Source: Runella sp. (GTDB lineage: Bacteria; Bacteroidota; Bacteroidia; Cytophagales; Spirosomataceae). Taken from it: DNA of 64,000 bases. This document shows, piece after piece, positions 34,085 to 43,615 of the stretch (position 1 is the stretch's first letter; every line of letters starts with the position of its first letter). The position numbers and the translations under genes were made by a program. The notes under the pieces were generated by a model. The model was given only the letters and a program-made list of their open reading frames with translations, did not search any database and had not been told where the DNA came from. The DNA is taken from assembly GCF_027484545.1 (NCBI RefSeq), contig NZ_JAIXST010000134.1:46728-110727 (forward strand), in the 5' to 3' direction.

Positions 34085-34627
34085 CTATTTCAGTAAATCA
34101 TCTACCGAAATTTTAAAATCATTTAAGACAGGTTCAGCAGAGCAAATATCCTGCTCTAAGCAAATAGTCACGTCTTTTACTGAAGTATAAACTTCTACCA
34201 TGTCTTCTTCGGGCAACACTACCCACACTACCCGTACGCCATGTCTGAAATATTCTTTAATTTTTTTCTTTACGTCGTTGATTTGATCATTTGATGAAAT
34301 GATTTCAATGCAAAAGGCTGGAATGGGCTCATCTCCTTCGCTTTTGATTTGTTCATCACTAAAAAATGCCATATCGGGACGTCTCAACTGAATACCATTG
34401 AGCATTACGTCTTGTTCGCAAATCAGTTCACCGCCTTCTTTATGGGCTGTCGTAAGCAAAAACAAGCGATTTAGTATTTTTATTATCTTCAAATGTTTTC
34501 TTTTCATACCCGTAAATCTAATCAATTCACCATCATTCCATTCGTACTTGTAGCCATCGTTAGGCTCCCAACGCTCAAATTCTTCGAGCGTGGTAGGAAA
34601 TAATGCCGTTTGTGCAGTAGGTATCAT
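34085..34627 (-). CDS. Uma2 family (DUF820) protein, paralogue of 8659-9204
   Basis: 180 aa, colinear with the first Uma2 protein and sharing FERWEPNDGYKYEWNDGELI and C-E-Q-D-V-M-L-x-G-I-Q-L-R-R-P-D exactly or nearly so. Putative PD-(D/E)XK fold. Its stop codon is adjacent to the lpxB stop (convergent, no gap). A minus-strand TATTTTTG box (34658-34665) lies 30 bp upstream. No fragments of neighbouring genes are seen here, unlike at the first copy. Confidence 0.85.
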   Translation of the reverse strand: MIPTAQTALFPTTLEEFERWEPNDGYKYEWNDGELIRFTGMKRKHLKIIKILNRLFLLTTAHKEGGELICEQDVMLNGIQLRRPDMAFFSDEQIKSEGDEPIPAFCIEIISSNDQINDVKKKIKEYFRHGVRVVWVVLPEEDMVEVYTSVKDVTICLEQDICSAEPVLNDFKISVDDLLK

Positions 34628-34678
34628 AGCTGTGTATTATCCAAAATTTGTCTTTAACAAAAATAACGAATTATTGTC

Positions 34679-35215
34679 TCATAATACTAAACTCTCCAAT
34701 TCTTTCTGTTGCCGCAAATGATGACGATGGTGCATTTCCAGATTGTGAAACCACTCGTGCGCATTGAGCCAGCCAAAAACAGGGTGGTTGAATTTGTACT
34801 CTCCCGCATCCTTAGTGATAGGCTCTATAAGTTTTTGAGCATCGTCAACTATTTTTTCAAACAAGGGACGATACTCTTCACGGGTTTTAGCGACGGGTTC
34901 AGGTCCGCGAACCGCTTCGGGAATCTTGACCTTAATAGGAGGAAAACGGTTGTAGATAAAGAGATTGTCACCGTATTGATTTTTCTCGCCGCCCAACTGA
35001 CCTTTGCGCTGCTCAAGGCACCGTAAGGTATTGGCAAAAAAGAAAAAATTGGCACTAAGGTACAAGTGCTCGTACATCTGCCCCAATGACCATACATCAT
35101 CCGCACTTTTATAGGCAAATTGCTCATCGGTATAGCCGTCAAGAGCCAAAATATAGCCCTGAATGATTTTCTCTAATTTTTCAAAAATTTCAGCAGGTGT
35201 TTGTTGACTGGTCAT
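34679..35215 (-). CDS. DinB family protein
   Basis: 178 aa from ATG 35215 (M-T-S-Q-Q-T-P-A-E); the longer frame from 35350 would overlap the upstream gene's 3' end by 79 bp. Four-helix DinB/YfiT-like fold with metal-binding His in M-Y-E-H-L (about 48-52) and the pair H-E-W-F-H-N-L-E-M-H-H-R-H-H (about 152-165). Family members are metal-dependent thiol transferases or hydrolases; the substrate is unknown. Confidence 0.85.
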   Translation of the reverse strand: MTSQQTPAEIFEKLEKIIQGYILALDGYTDEQFAYKSADDVWSLGQMYEHLYLSANFFFFANTLRCLEQRKGQLGGEKNQYGDNLFIYNRFPPIKVKIPEAVRGPEPVAKTREEYRPLFEKIVDDAQKLIEPITKDAGEYKFNHPVFGWLNAHEWFHNLEMHHRHHLRQQKELESLVL

Positions 35216-35271
35216 CAGTTCTTGGAATAGGGTTTTAGGAAAAATAAAATAAACGGAAATTTTTCTAACAA

Positions 35272-35820
35272 TTACGCCTTTTTCATTTTGGGTACCATTT
35301 TCAGCAATCCGTAGATAATCAGCACAATCGTTATGGCAAAGGTCAGCCATTTACCTAATTTAAAAAACTCACAAAGTGAAGCTACTACAATGGATTGGTC
35401 AGGATAGCTTTTCAACATGGTCACAATGGTAATGTTTTCCAGATAATCAAAAATCAACGCCACAAACGGTAAAATATTGACGTAGGGAAAAGGTTTATAG
35501 CGTTTTTTGCGATATACCAAGGTAAGGATTACTCCAAATAAGAACGCGTACGTAATGGGATAAACCAAGTCAATCGTAGATTCAACAGTAGCGTAATAAG
35601 CACGCGCTTCGTCTCCGTATTCAGCTACCATCTGCAACGTCCTTTCAGGCGTAAACCCCATTGTTAAGTCAATAGGCCCCAATGTTTTACCCGCTAATAT
35701 ATTAATTCTTGTTTCGGCATCTTTCAAAAAATAAGCAGGAAAACTGATATAAATGGCAATGATCAGTAACAATACTTTCCAATTGGCAATGCGATCAAAG
35801 AAGAGTGAGAGTGCGTTCAT
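35272..35820 (-). CDS. Hypothetical membrane protein, 182 aa
   Basis: Four membrane helices (about residues 13-32, 85-105, 113-130 and 150-175) and an extracytoplasmic loop after helix 1. Motifs such as DLTMGFTPE and F-D-Y-L-E-N are conserved, as far as I recall, in uncharacterised Bacteroidota proteins. Upstream of the DinB gene on the same strand, 56 bp gap, likely co-transcribed. Confidence 0.72.
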   Translation of the reverse strand: MNALSLFFDRIANWKVLLLIIAIYISFPAYFLKDAETRINILAGKTLGPIDLTMGFTPERTLQMVAEYGDEARAYYATVESTIDLVYPITYAFLFGVILTLVYRKKRYKPFPYVNILPFVALIFDYLENITIVTMLKSYPDQSIVVASLCEFFKLGKWLTFAITIVLIIYGLLKMVPKMKKA

Positions 35821-36153
35821 ACCTGTTGAGTTTTTTAGTTTCTACAAATTAAGTCAGGAACTTTCAGAAAGCGCCTTACTTGCTCCGACAATTTTCAATT
35901 ATTTTCTTTCTGAATTTACTCTTATGTACCTGTTTTAAAGGTTTAACTTATTTTGAATCAAACAACGGTGAGGCTCTCAAATTTCTGCAAAATAGGGTTT
36001 AGCATAAAGAGCGCTCAATTTTCAGGCAGTTCAAAACTTGTCGAAAATTAGGCCGGTTGGCTTTTTTTTGCCAATTTAGCAACCGCCGCCCAATCCCACC
36101 GCTGTCAGCGGTTTCTACGCCGACAGGGGTATTTTTTTCAAAACCTAACTTGT
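35821..36153. other. Intergenic region between divergent genes
   Basis: 333 bp with no convincing coding frame. A T-run after GGCCGGTTGGC near 36050-36068 looks terminator-like in plus orientation but has no plus gene before it. Promoters for both flanking genes must lie here; I cannot assign them with confidence. Confidence 0.4.
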
Positions 36154-37500
36154 ATGGAAACCATTAACCCACAACCTAAAAACAATCAACTTCTCAAAAT
36201 TCTTGGCGTAGGCTTCGGAATTGCCGTTACCATCGGCGGGACCATTGGCACGGGGATTCTGCGCAAACCGGGTCCCATCGCCAACGCCCTCGGAGACCCG
36301 TGGCTCATCATGGGCGTGTGGATATTGGTCAGTATCTATGCGCTTTTAGGCGTGTTGTGTACCATTGAGTTAGGGGTTACTTTCCCAAAGGCCGGTGCCT
36401 GGTATGTTTATGCAAAGCGAGCTTTTGGGGGCTATGCCGGGTTTGTTGTGGGGTTTAACAGTTGGTTGGGCACTTCATCGGCTACCGCTTTCGGTGCTTT
36501 TACAATGAGCGAGTATATCGCTTTATTGTTACCCAAAACGGCCGGGTATGAGACCTATATGTCAATTTCTATACTGGTAGGACTTGGTTTGTTGCATTGG
36601 ATTGGCTTACGCACGGCAAGCCGCGCTCAGGAAATCATGAGCGTAGCCAAAGGCGTGGGACTTTTTGGGTTTGTCATCATCTGTTTTGTGTACGGAGACG
36701 CCGTCACCCCTACGCAGGTAGTCGAAACCACAGCGCAGGCGGTCCAAAAAGGCTCCATGATTGGGGCATTGATTTTTGCGTTGCAGGCCATTTTTTACAC
36801 CTATGATGGTTGGCACACCGCCGCTTATTTTGCAGAAGAAGATGCGGATCCCGCCCGCAACCTTCCCAAATCCATGTTGGGTGGCTTGGCATTGATTGTG
36901 GCTATTTACCTTTTGGTGAACGCCGCAATATTATACATTTTACCCATGCCTGTTTTGCAACAATCCAAACTCGCGGCAGCGGATGCCATTACCTTAATTT
37001 TTGGAGAACAGTCGGGCAAGATTGTTACCTTCTTTTTAATGATTTCAATTTTGGGCATTGTGAACGCGCAAGTGATGTTCAACCCACGAGTGCTTTATTC
37101 CATGGGCCGCGATGGACTGTTTTTCAAGCAAGCCACCCGAGTCAATGCCGGAGGAACACCCAGTATCGCCATGCCGCTTTCGGTAGCCATGGCTGTTGTA
37201 TTTATCCTAAGCGGAAAAGAAGCCAGCGGAAAACTCTCCGACATTGCCACGTTTTTCTTCGTGATTGGCTACACTTCCGGCTTTGCGTCGCTGTTGTACC
37301 TCCGCAAAACTGAGCCTGACATTCCTCGCCCGTGGAAAGTGCCGGGTTATCCTTTCATTCCCTGGATTGTACTGATTGCCTCCTTAGCGTTTTTGATTGG
37401 TGCCGGTTTTCAAGACCCAGGAAGCAGCGTCTATGCACTTGGATTTTTGGTGCTGAGTTATCCGTTGTATTTGGGGATGAAGCGGTTGAATAGGGGGTAA
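36154..37500 (+). CDS. APC family amino acid permease
   Basis: 448 aa, twelve predicted membrane helices. Helix 1 contains the G-x-x-I-G-x-G-I-L substrate motif (GGTIGTGIL, about residues 28-36), and helix 6 the Y-T-Y-D-G-W region (about 214-220). This is the LAT-like branch of the APC superfamily. Substrate is unknown. Single gene, convergent with the metallophosphoesterase. Confidence 0.88.
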   Translation: METINPQPKNNQLLKILGVGFGIAVTIGGTIGTGILRKPGPIANALGDPWLIMGVWILVSIYALLGVLCTIELGVTFPKAGAWYVYAKRAFGGYAGFVVGFNSWLGTSSATAFGAFTMSEYIALLLPKTAGYETYMSISILVGLGLLHWIGLRTASRAQEIMSVAKGVGLFGFVIICFVYGDAVTPTQVVETTAQAVQKGSMIGALIFALQAIFYTYDGWHTAAYFAEEDADPARNLPKSMLGGLALIVAIYLLVNAAILYILPMPVLQQSKLAAADAITLIFGEQSGKIVTFFLMISILGIVNAQVMFNPRVLYSMGRDGLFFKQATRVNAGGTPSIAMPLSVAMAVVFILSGKEASGKLSDIATFFFVIGYTSGFASLLYLRKTEPDIPRPWKVPGYPFIPWIVLIASLAFLIGAGFQDPGSSVYALGFLVLSYPLYLGMKRLNRG

Positions 37501-37509
37501 AATTATCAA

Positions 37510-38283
37510 TCAAATCTCGATACACTTATTCCAGTTAAATCCCTTATTCTCCCCATAAGCACAATAGCCTAATTGATTGGTTATCAACTTTGTTTTTCCA
37601 ATCTCAACGGTAGGCAAATTGGCATGGCTATGACCGTAAATCCAGTAGTTGGGTTGAGTTTCCAAAATCAGCGCGTCAAGATTAGAAGCAAACCCCTGAT
37701 TGAGGGCGCTGCCCTGGTGTTTGGGGTGGACACATTGTAAAGAGGGTAAATGATGGGTCACCACCACCGTAGGAAAATCAGTAGGTTTTTGGAATTCGTT
37801 CATCAAAAAATCAAGGCAGGGTCGGTGGAGCTTATTAGTATAAATCCCCGTAGTAAGGGTGCGGCCACGGTAGCGAATCAAGTCAAAATCGGACATATTT
37901 TGTTGAATGTACATCCCTTCTATCTCACCAATGTACGACCACAAGGTGCTGAATACCAATCGTACACCTCTGTAGTCTACGCTGACATTGTTAATCAACT
38001 GTACGTTTTTATGCACATTGATATTCATCGGTTTATCTGACTGCGACACATCCCAACTGCGGTAAAACTCGTGGTTGCCACAAATCCAAAATACCTGTTT
38101 AAATTGTTTAGAAAGCTTTCTGAAAAAGTCTTTTTCTAATTTACGACTATTATAATACGTTAGATTGGTAATATCACCCGCCAAAATCAGCACATCGCCC
38201 GCCACTTCCAAAGGATAATCTTCCAAAAAGGCGGCATTGTGGTTCATTTCCAAATGCAGGTCAGAGCAGTATTGTATGTGCAT
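37510..38283 (-). CDS. Calcineurin-like metallophosphoesterase
   Basis: 257 aa. All five metal-binding motifs are visible: D-L-H (residues 8-10), GDI (about 36-38), G-N-H-E (about 69-72), T-H-H (about 177-179) and G-H-S-H (about 215-218). Cytoplasmic, no signal peptide. Substrate unknown; family members act on phosphodiesters, nucleotides or phosphoproteins. Confidence 0.88.
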   Translation of the reverse strand: MHIQYCSDLHLEMNHNAAFLEDYPLEVAGDVLILAGDITNLTYYNSRKLEKDFFRKLSKQFKQVFWICGNHEFYRSWDVSQSDKPMNINVHKNVQLINNVSVDYRGVRLVFSTLWSYIGEIEGMYIQQNMSDFDLIRYRGRTLTTGIYTNKLHRPCLDFLMNEFQKPTDFPTVVVTHHLPSLQCVHPKHQGSALNQGFASNLDALILETQPNYWIYGHSHANLPTVEIGKTKLITNQLGYCAYGENKGFNWNKCIEI

Positions 38284-38350
38284 AATGGCGCTGATTTCTG
38301 AGATTTTTATATTTATACTAACACATTGTTATGTTATTACAAATATACAC

Positions 38351-38577
38351 ATGATAACCCTTGAATTATAAGATGTGGTGGTATTGACGGAATCATTGCC
38401 CACACTAATCTCCGTAAAGGGGAGTTAGGCCGAGTCGCCGGTGCGAACCATTGTAGAGGTATAGACAAAGATGTTTTTTTAGTCGAGTTCGCCGATACCA
38501 AAGGTGTTACCTACGCCCTGCCCACACTTACCGCCCATCAACTGATGAAAGTTTATTTCGAGCCTGCCGTGGTTTAG
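38351..38577 (+). pseudogene. DUF4926 gene remnant (one-base deletion plus early stop)
   Basis: ATG 38351 opens M-I-T-L-E-L, followed by TAA, then D-V-V-V-L-T-E-S-L-P-T in the same frame. Near 38403 the frame shifts by one and continues N-L-R-K-G-E-L-G-R-V ... D-K-D-V-F-L-V-E-F-A-D ... A-L-P-T-L-T-A-H-Q-L-M-K-V-Y-F-E-P-A-V-V, ending at TAG 38575-38577. Restoring one base gives P-T-H-N-L-R-K-G, the usual DUF4926 sequence. These small proteins often pair with a DUF6883 protein; none is adjacent. Confidence 0.75.
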
Positions 38578-38588
38578 GGGGACACTAA

Positions 38589-41159
38589 CTACCTTTCATT
38601 TATTGACAATACTCCCTCTAATGACCTCACAAAATCGTTTTCGTTTTCGTAGTTGTAAAAAGGAACGGCTGTAATGACATAGCTATCGGTGTGGATTTTT
38701 AGGGTTCGTTCTTTTTCTCTTATCTCCCTCAAAAAATCTTCTTTCCATTTATCATTTCCTATCAGGTGTTTACCTTTTGGCTCAATGAAAACTTGGTACG
38801 TCAGGGCACTCTCTTTTTTCTGTTTGCAAAACAAAATAAAGTCCGGCTCAAAAGCCCTGCCGAGTCTATCAATGATTTTGATTTCTCTTTCGTTACGAAT
38901 CAAGTAAATGTCTTCATATTTCTGTCCCAAGCCTTCAAAACGTCTCGCAAACATATTTACAAATGCCTTTTCTTCGCTCGTTCCGTAGTTGGCATTATAA
39001 ATATACCAAGGCTCGTTGACAACCAACGTTTCCTGTCCATCAGCTCGCTCGCTGTCTTTCGGCACTTTTATTTCCTTGTCTTTGAATACTTTATGGACGT
39101 ACTCTTTAATATAATCGGAGCCTTCATACGTGGTTAAATTGACTTTTATTTCTGACTCAATGGCTTGAAGCAGCCCTTGAATAGCCTGCAAATAATCTTG
39201 GTGGGTGATAGTAACAAGTCTGTTTTTTGTGCCGCTGAAAGTTACCTCCAAACTCCCCAGATAATCAGTACTGTTAATGAAATTGGAAGTTGATCCTACA
39301 TTAGGGAAATACCGCATCAGGTTATTGAAATAGAAAAAGGGATTTTGAGTCAAAGCAAAACGAACGATGTGTTTGGGTATCGCTGAAAGTGCTATGTCTT
39401 TACTCTCTATTTTTTCGGTTTCGATTTCTTCTTCTGTTTTAAAAACCCCTGACATTCTGCCCACTCCCGAAGAAAGCGTATAAGCAAAGTTGCGCCTTGA
39501 GACGCCCAAGTCAGCAAATGACCGAATATTCTCGTAGCTTTTCTCTACTCTTTTGTTGTATAAAACTTGTCCCGTTTTATAAAAATCAGTCTGCTTGAAA
39601 TCCCATTTGAGCGTGAGTTGTTTTGTTACCAATTTTTCATCGTCTTCATAAATACCCGATTCTACAAGGGCTTTCTTTAGCTCTGAAATGTAGCGGCTAT
39701 CTTCTTTGGTGTGGTAATAGAGTTCTTCCAGAATTTTGAGGTCGTTGGTGAGGTCATCGTCATATTTTCGGGTGAACTTATCCTGCCCTTTTTCTAACGC
39801 AAACGGGAAATACCGCGCTCCTCGTCCAATCAACTGCGCTTCTGAAAGGGTGGTTGCACCAATTTTGGCATTTGAACCGCCCGTATTTTGTCCTTCATAC
39901 AAACGCACAATATCGTAGAGATTCAACACATCCCAGCCTTCATTTAACTTTTGCACGGCAAAAACCGCCCTGATGGGGTTGTTTTCATCTTCTAAGGTGT
40001 TAAGCAATAACTGATTTTTTTCGGCTTCTTCGTCGTTGTTGGCACTGAGGCAATTTTCAAAGCGAAAATTGAATTTTAGCCTTCGTGAAATTTCGGCGGG
40101 TGTAATATGCTTTGAACCAAAGAACACAAAAGCCTTCCTTACAATGGGTACAGTGGCCGTTTCTCGGATTTTTTCAATGAGTTCTGCCGATAATTCATCT
40201 ATCAGGCGGTGAAAATTCTCTTTATTCTGCTCTGATTCTCGGATAGTTTTCTTGGCTTTGAACAAGATAACAGGCTTCAAATTGATGTGGTGACTCGTGG
40301 CCAACTCTTGCCGATATAAGTTTAGAATCAAAGCCTGAATAATACGCTCTTGCTCATCGTACAACGACCTGATGAGGTTTATTTCCTTAGAATATTTATC
40401 GGTTCTGAACTGTGAAAGGTCGTATCTAAAAATTACTTTGTCTTGGTATTTATGCGTAATTTCTCGGCTGTCGTAATCCAGCGTTGCCGTAAATTCTAAA
40501 AGAATATTATCAAAATTTTGCTTCAAAATCTCCATTACCGTTCCTTCCCAACTTCCAAACAGTTCGCCATTGTTGCGGGTGGCCGAACTCAAATGGTGCG
40601 CTTCGTCGGCAATGAGCACTATCTTTCTGTCTTGAAAATCCTCATAAGTGATGCTGTTTTCTTTAGTGTTGTTGAGATCAAGATGGAGCTGTTGAATGGT
40701 CGTAAACTTGATGTTGATGTTTTTGTCGTCGGCACTGTCGAAGGTGTCGGTTTCTTTTACATAAACCTCTCGGCCTTCTATGACAATTTTGTCATTAAAC
40801 AGGTATTTCGATGCTTGGGCGTTCAGAAAGTTATCCTTCGTTTTTTGGATGATGTTGTTGGAATCAACAAAAAACAAAAAATTTCGGTAGCCTTTTTCGT
40901 ACAAATAAAGCATTAATCCTGCCATAACCAGCGTTTTGCCGCTACCCGTAGCCATGTTGTAAAGCAGATGATACGGCTTACGGGGCTTTCCTTCAAAATC
41001 CTCGTTGTACAAATACACAAACCGCTTGAAAGCCTCTATTTGATAGGGCCTTTGCCCATAGTTGGGCTTGAGATTATCGGTAATGGTATTGGGCACAACT
41101 ACCCGGTTGATTTCTTTTTTACCAAACGTGTTATCAAAATTGCTATATAAAAAGCCCAT
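38589..41159 (-). CDS. Type III restriction enzyme, Res subunit
   Basis: 856 aa. Superfamily 2 helicase with Walker A MATGSGKT (about residues 69-76), DEAHH motif II (about 180-184), later R-x-D/E-G-W-D-type motif (LNEGWDVLNLYDIVR, about 402-416) and motif VI IGRGARYFPF (about 446-455). The C-terminus has a PD-(D/E)XK nuclease core, E-P-D-F-I-L-F then E-P-K-G-K-H (about 763-795). The start ATG overlaps the Mod stop codon by one base (TAATG), so the two subunits are translationally coupled. Cuts unmethylated DNA after ATP-driven translocation with Mod. Confidence 0.92.
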   Translation of the reverse strand: MGFLYSNFDNTFGKKEINRVVVPNTITDNLKPNYGQRPYQIEAFKRFVYLYNEDFEGKPRKPYHLLYNMATGSGKTLVMAGLMLYLYEKGYRNFLFFVDSNNIIQKTKDNFLNAQASKYLFNDKIVIEGREVYVKETDTFDSADDKNINIKFTTIQQLHLDLNNTKENSITYEDFQDRKIVLIADEAHHLSSATRNNGELFGSWEGTVMEILKQNFDNILLEFTATLDYDSREITHKYQDKVIFRYDLSQFRTDKYSKEINLIRSLYDEQERIIQALILNLYRQELATSHHINLKPVILFKAKKTIRESEQNKENFHRLIDELSAELIEKIRETATVPIVRKAFVFFGSKHITPAEISRRLKFNFRFENCLSANNDEEAEKNQLLLNTLEDENNPIRAVFAVQKLNEGWDVLNLYDIVRLYEGQNTGGSNAKIGATTLSEAQLIGRGARYFPFALEKGQDKFTRKYDDDLTNDLKILEELYYHTKEDSRYISELKKALVESGIYEDDEKLVTKQLTLKWDFKQTDFYKTGQVLYNKRVEKSYENIRSFADLGVSRRNFAYTLSSGVGRMSGVFKTEEEIETEKIESKDIALSAIPKHIVRFALTQNPFFYFNNLMRYFPNVGSTSNFINSTDYLGSLEVTFSGTKNRLVTITHQDYLQAIQGLLQAIESEIKVNLTTYEGSDYIKEYVHKVFKDKEIKVPKDSERADGQETLVVNEPWYIYNANYGTSEEKAFVNMFARRFEGLGQKYEDIYLIRNEREIKIIDRLGRAFEPDFILFCKQKKESALTYQVFIEPKGKHLIGNDKWKEDFLREIREKERTLKIHTDSYVITAVPFYNYENENDFVRSLEGVLSINER

Positions 41160-43051
41160 TATTTCTTCGCCTGTTTTTGGTAAAACGCCTTGGTGATTTT
41201 CTTCTCGTGGTCGGTAACGGCAAAATCATCGTCATCGAGCGAAGAGAGGTTTACGTAGAGTTGATTTTTGTCTAAAATCTCTACCAAGTGCCGTTTTTGT
41301 TCTGCCAACGTCAGGACTTTAAATTCCTCTATATGAGCCTCTTGCTTTTTGATGTCCACATTGTAGTTCAGAAACGACTTGGCTTTCATAGCTTCCCATA
41401 TCTCCAAAAGTGTCTCTGTATTGGAGGCTTCGGCTATCTGCTCTACAAAGGTTTGATTGTATTTTTTGAGTTCAAGATAAATGAAGGAACCACCGCCTTT
41501 CCAATTAACTGCTTTTGAAATACCATCTTGTTCGCCTTCAATTACTTTTTTAAGCCTTTCAATCACAACATTTTCAATATAATCCATTTGCTCAATGCCA
41601 ATATATTGGCGATTTGTTTTATGGCAGGTTGTTGCAGTACTACCACTTCCTAGATGAAAGTCTAAAATTAAATCCATTTCATTTGAACACATTTCAATTA
41701 TTCTTTGTAGTAAGGCTTCAGGTTTTTGTCCATTATCAAAATCAGAACGTTCTTTACTCATAGGATTGATGACACTTATATCACTCCATAAGCTAGAAAC
41801 TGGTTGTCCTGAATATTCATCGAGATAAATTTTTCTATTGATATTTTGAGTTTTATCCTCTGGAAACCATAACTTCCCTTCTTTATCCCATTCTTTCATT
41901 TTATCTTGTGAAATAGACCATCCGTTTTTTGGCGTTTTGTAGCCTTTATATTCATACATCAAATTAGGCCTTGGATTTGGGCTTTGTAATGGGGATTTCA
42001 TGAATTTTCGACCATTTTCATCAATATTTGTGAACCTTTCTTTTATGTATTTCTGTGTGTTTTCATCATCAATAGTGAAGGGGCTTTTAAATAAAAATTT
42101 ATCTGTCTTTGAATACCATAAAATATAATCTACAACATTGTTTAAACGATTTGAAGGGTTTGCGCTCCCACCTCTTCTTTTCCACGTAATTTGATTTCTA
42201 AAATTTTCTCTGCCGAAAACTTCATCCAATAGAACTTTTAAATATGCAGATTCAAAATCATCAATTTGAATAAATATATTTCCATCTTTTGATAAAAGCT
42301 GTTTAGCTATTTCGAGGCGGTTTTTCATGAATGTTAACCAAGTGGAATGGTTAAAACTATCATTGTACCGAAACCCATCATTTCCCGTATTGTAAGGTGG
42401 GTCTATATAAATCAGCTTCACTTTTCCAGCAAATTCTTCCTTGAGCGAGTGGAGCGCCAAGAGGTTATTGCCTTTGATTATGAGGTTGTCAGTAATGTGG
42501 CCGTTAATATCTCGGTTAAAAAACGAGGTATTTTCTGCAACTGGTGCTGAGAAATTTAAGTATCCTTCGAGTGGTGGAGCCGTGTAGCGTTTTGCGTTGG
42601 TGAGTACCTTCGGTTCTAAAAGCTGCGTGATTTCGTCTTGGGCGAGGGTTTCATTGAAGAAAATTTCTTCGCGTTTGTCTTCTTCGCGGCTTTGCCCGCC
42701 TTCGAGTACGCAGTCTTTAAAAGGCCATACCAAGGCCACTTCGTTGCGTTGTTTCAGGTATTTTCCGTCAATGGTTAAGCCGATTTTGTTTTTGAAAGCC
42801 GTGTAGCTATCGTTCAGGAAATTTTTTTGCTCCAAAAACTGCACAAACCGATTTTGGTCAAACACCCAATGTTGATGGATTTCTTTGAAAAACTCGGCTT
42901 TGAGTTCGGGTTCATCTATGAGCAGCGAGAGCAATTCTTCATCAAAATTTTGGGCTTGGCTGATTACCACCCATTTTTTGAGGTGACCGTCGTCACTGAT
43001 GAAGTTAGGTTCTTTGCGGAGGGTTTGTTCGAGGAGATTGTAAATTCTCAT
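41159..43051 (-). CDS. Type III restriction-modification DNA methyltransferase, Mod subunit
   Basis: 630 aa when started at ATG 43051 (M-R-I-Y-N-L-L-E-Q-T); the frame to 43126 is not needed. N6-adenine methyltransferase of the beta class: motif IV DPPYNTGNDGF (about residues 219-229) precedes motif I L-D-F-H-L-G-S-G-S-T (about 466-475), with the variable target-recognition domain between (about 290-460). It modifies and recognises the target for the Res subunit encoded directly downstream. No simple tandem repeat that would suggest phase variation is seen in the coding region. Confidence 0.93.
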   Translation of the reverse strand: MRIYNLLEQTLRKEPNFISDDGHLKKWVVISQAQNFDEELLSLLIDEPELKAEFFKEIHQHWVFDQNRFVQFLEQKNFLNDSYTAFKNKIGLTIDGKYLKQRNEVALVWPFKDCVLEGGQSREEDKREEIFFNETLAQDEITQLLEPKVLTNAKRYTAPPLEGYLNFSAPVAENTSFFNRDINGHITDNLIIKGNNLLALHSLKEEFAGKVKLIYIDPPYNTGNDGFRYNDSFNHSTWLTFMKNRLEIAKQLLSKDGNIFIQIDDFESAYLKVLLDEVFGRENFRNQITWKRRGGSANPSNRLNNVVDYILWYSKTDKFLFKSPFTIDDENTQKYIKERFTNIDENGRKFMKSPLQSPNPRPNLMYEYKGYKTPKNGWSISQDKMKEWDKEGKLWFPEDKTQNINRKIYLDEYSGQPVSSLWSDISVINPMSKERSDFDNGQKPEALLQRIIEMCSNEMDLILDFHLGSGSTATTCHKTNRQYIGIEQMDYIENVVIERLKKVIEGEQDGISKAVNWKGGGSFIYLELKKYNQTFVEQIAEASNTETLLEIWEAMKAKSFLNYNVDIKKQEAHIEEFKVLTLAEQKRHLVEILDKNQLYVNLSSLDDDDFAVTDHEKKITKAFYQKQAKK

Positions 43052-43372
43052 TGCGGTCTTAGGGTCAAAAGAAAAAGCGTGGAACGCTGCCGTTACTCTG
43101 TCTCCGAGGCCCTGAGAAGCCCACACAACAAAAGCAAGACAACGCCCACGCAGACCGCGCGAGCGTTGAGCTTTACTTTCCCTGTTGTGTTTGAAATTTC
43201 TCAGGTTTCGGATTACAGGATTATTAAGCTAAACGCTATAAATCAATATGTTGAAGTTATAATTGGCTTGTTTCGATAGAAATTGGGGTTTGTGTTTGGG
43301 TCAAAAATAGTAAAAAGGGGCGTGGACACGCTATTTTTTGTTATTTTGATTCATCCTAAAATTACAAAAGTA
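43052..43372. other. Intergenic region upstream of the type III RM operon
   Basis: About 320 bp between divergent genes. No coding frame convinces. The plus frame extending from 42827 is antisense to mod. G/C-rich short inverted stretches near 43125-43165 (CGCCCACGCAGACCGCGCGAGCG) may be regulatory; nothing decisive. Confidence 0.4.
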
Positions 43373-43591
43373 ATGGTTATTTACAAAAACATAATCACGG
43401 TGGAAGCTGGTAAACGAGGCGGCAAACCTTGCATACGTGGAATGCGTATTACGGTAGAGGATATTTTACGTTGGTTGGCTTCTGATATGTCATTTGATGA
43501 TATTTTAATGGACTTTCCAGAATTGACACGTGAAGACCTAACCGCAGCGCTCGAATTTAGTGCTAATCGTCAGCACCGAACTTTAGCCTGA
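43373..43591 (+). CDS. DUF433 family putative antitoxin
   Basis: 72 aa from ATG 43373; the upstream extension to 43283 is unlikely because the family starts near Y-K-N-I-I-T. Motifs G-G-K-P-C-I-R-G-M-R-I-T-V (about residues 17-29) and D-I-L-x-D-F-P-E-L-T-x-E-D-L (about 45-58) define DUF433. These usually stand directly before a DUF5615 PIN-like toxin. Here the next gene is convergent and unrelated, so the antitoxin is an orphan. Confidence 0.88.
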   Translation: MVIYKNIITVEAGKRGGKPCIRGMRITVEDILRWLASDMSFDDILMDFPELTREDLTAALEFSANRQHRTLA

Positions 43592-43615
43592 CATTGGTAC
43601 AACTGTATAGAAAAA

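Noticed and set aside
42827..43279. 150-codon plus frame at the start of mod
   Set aside because: Mostly antisense to the Mod coding region; composition not protein-like beyond it.
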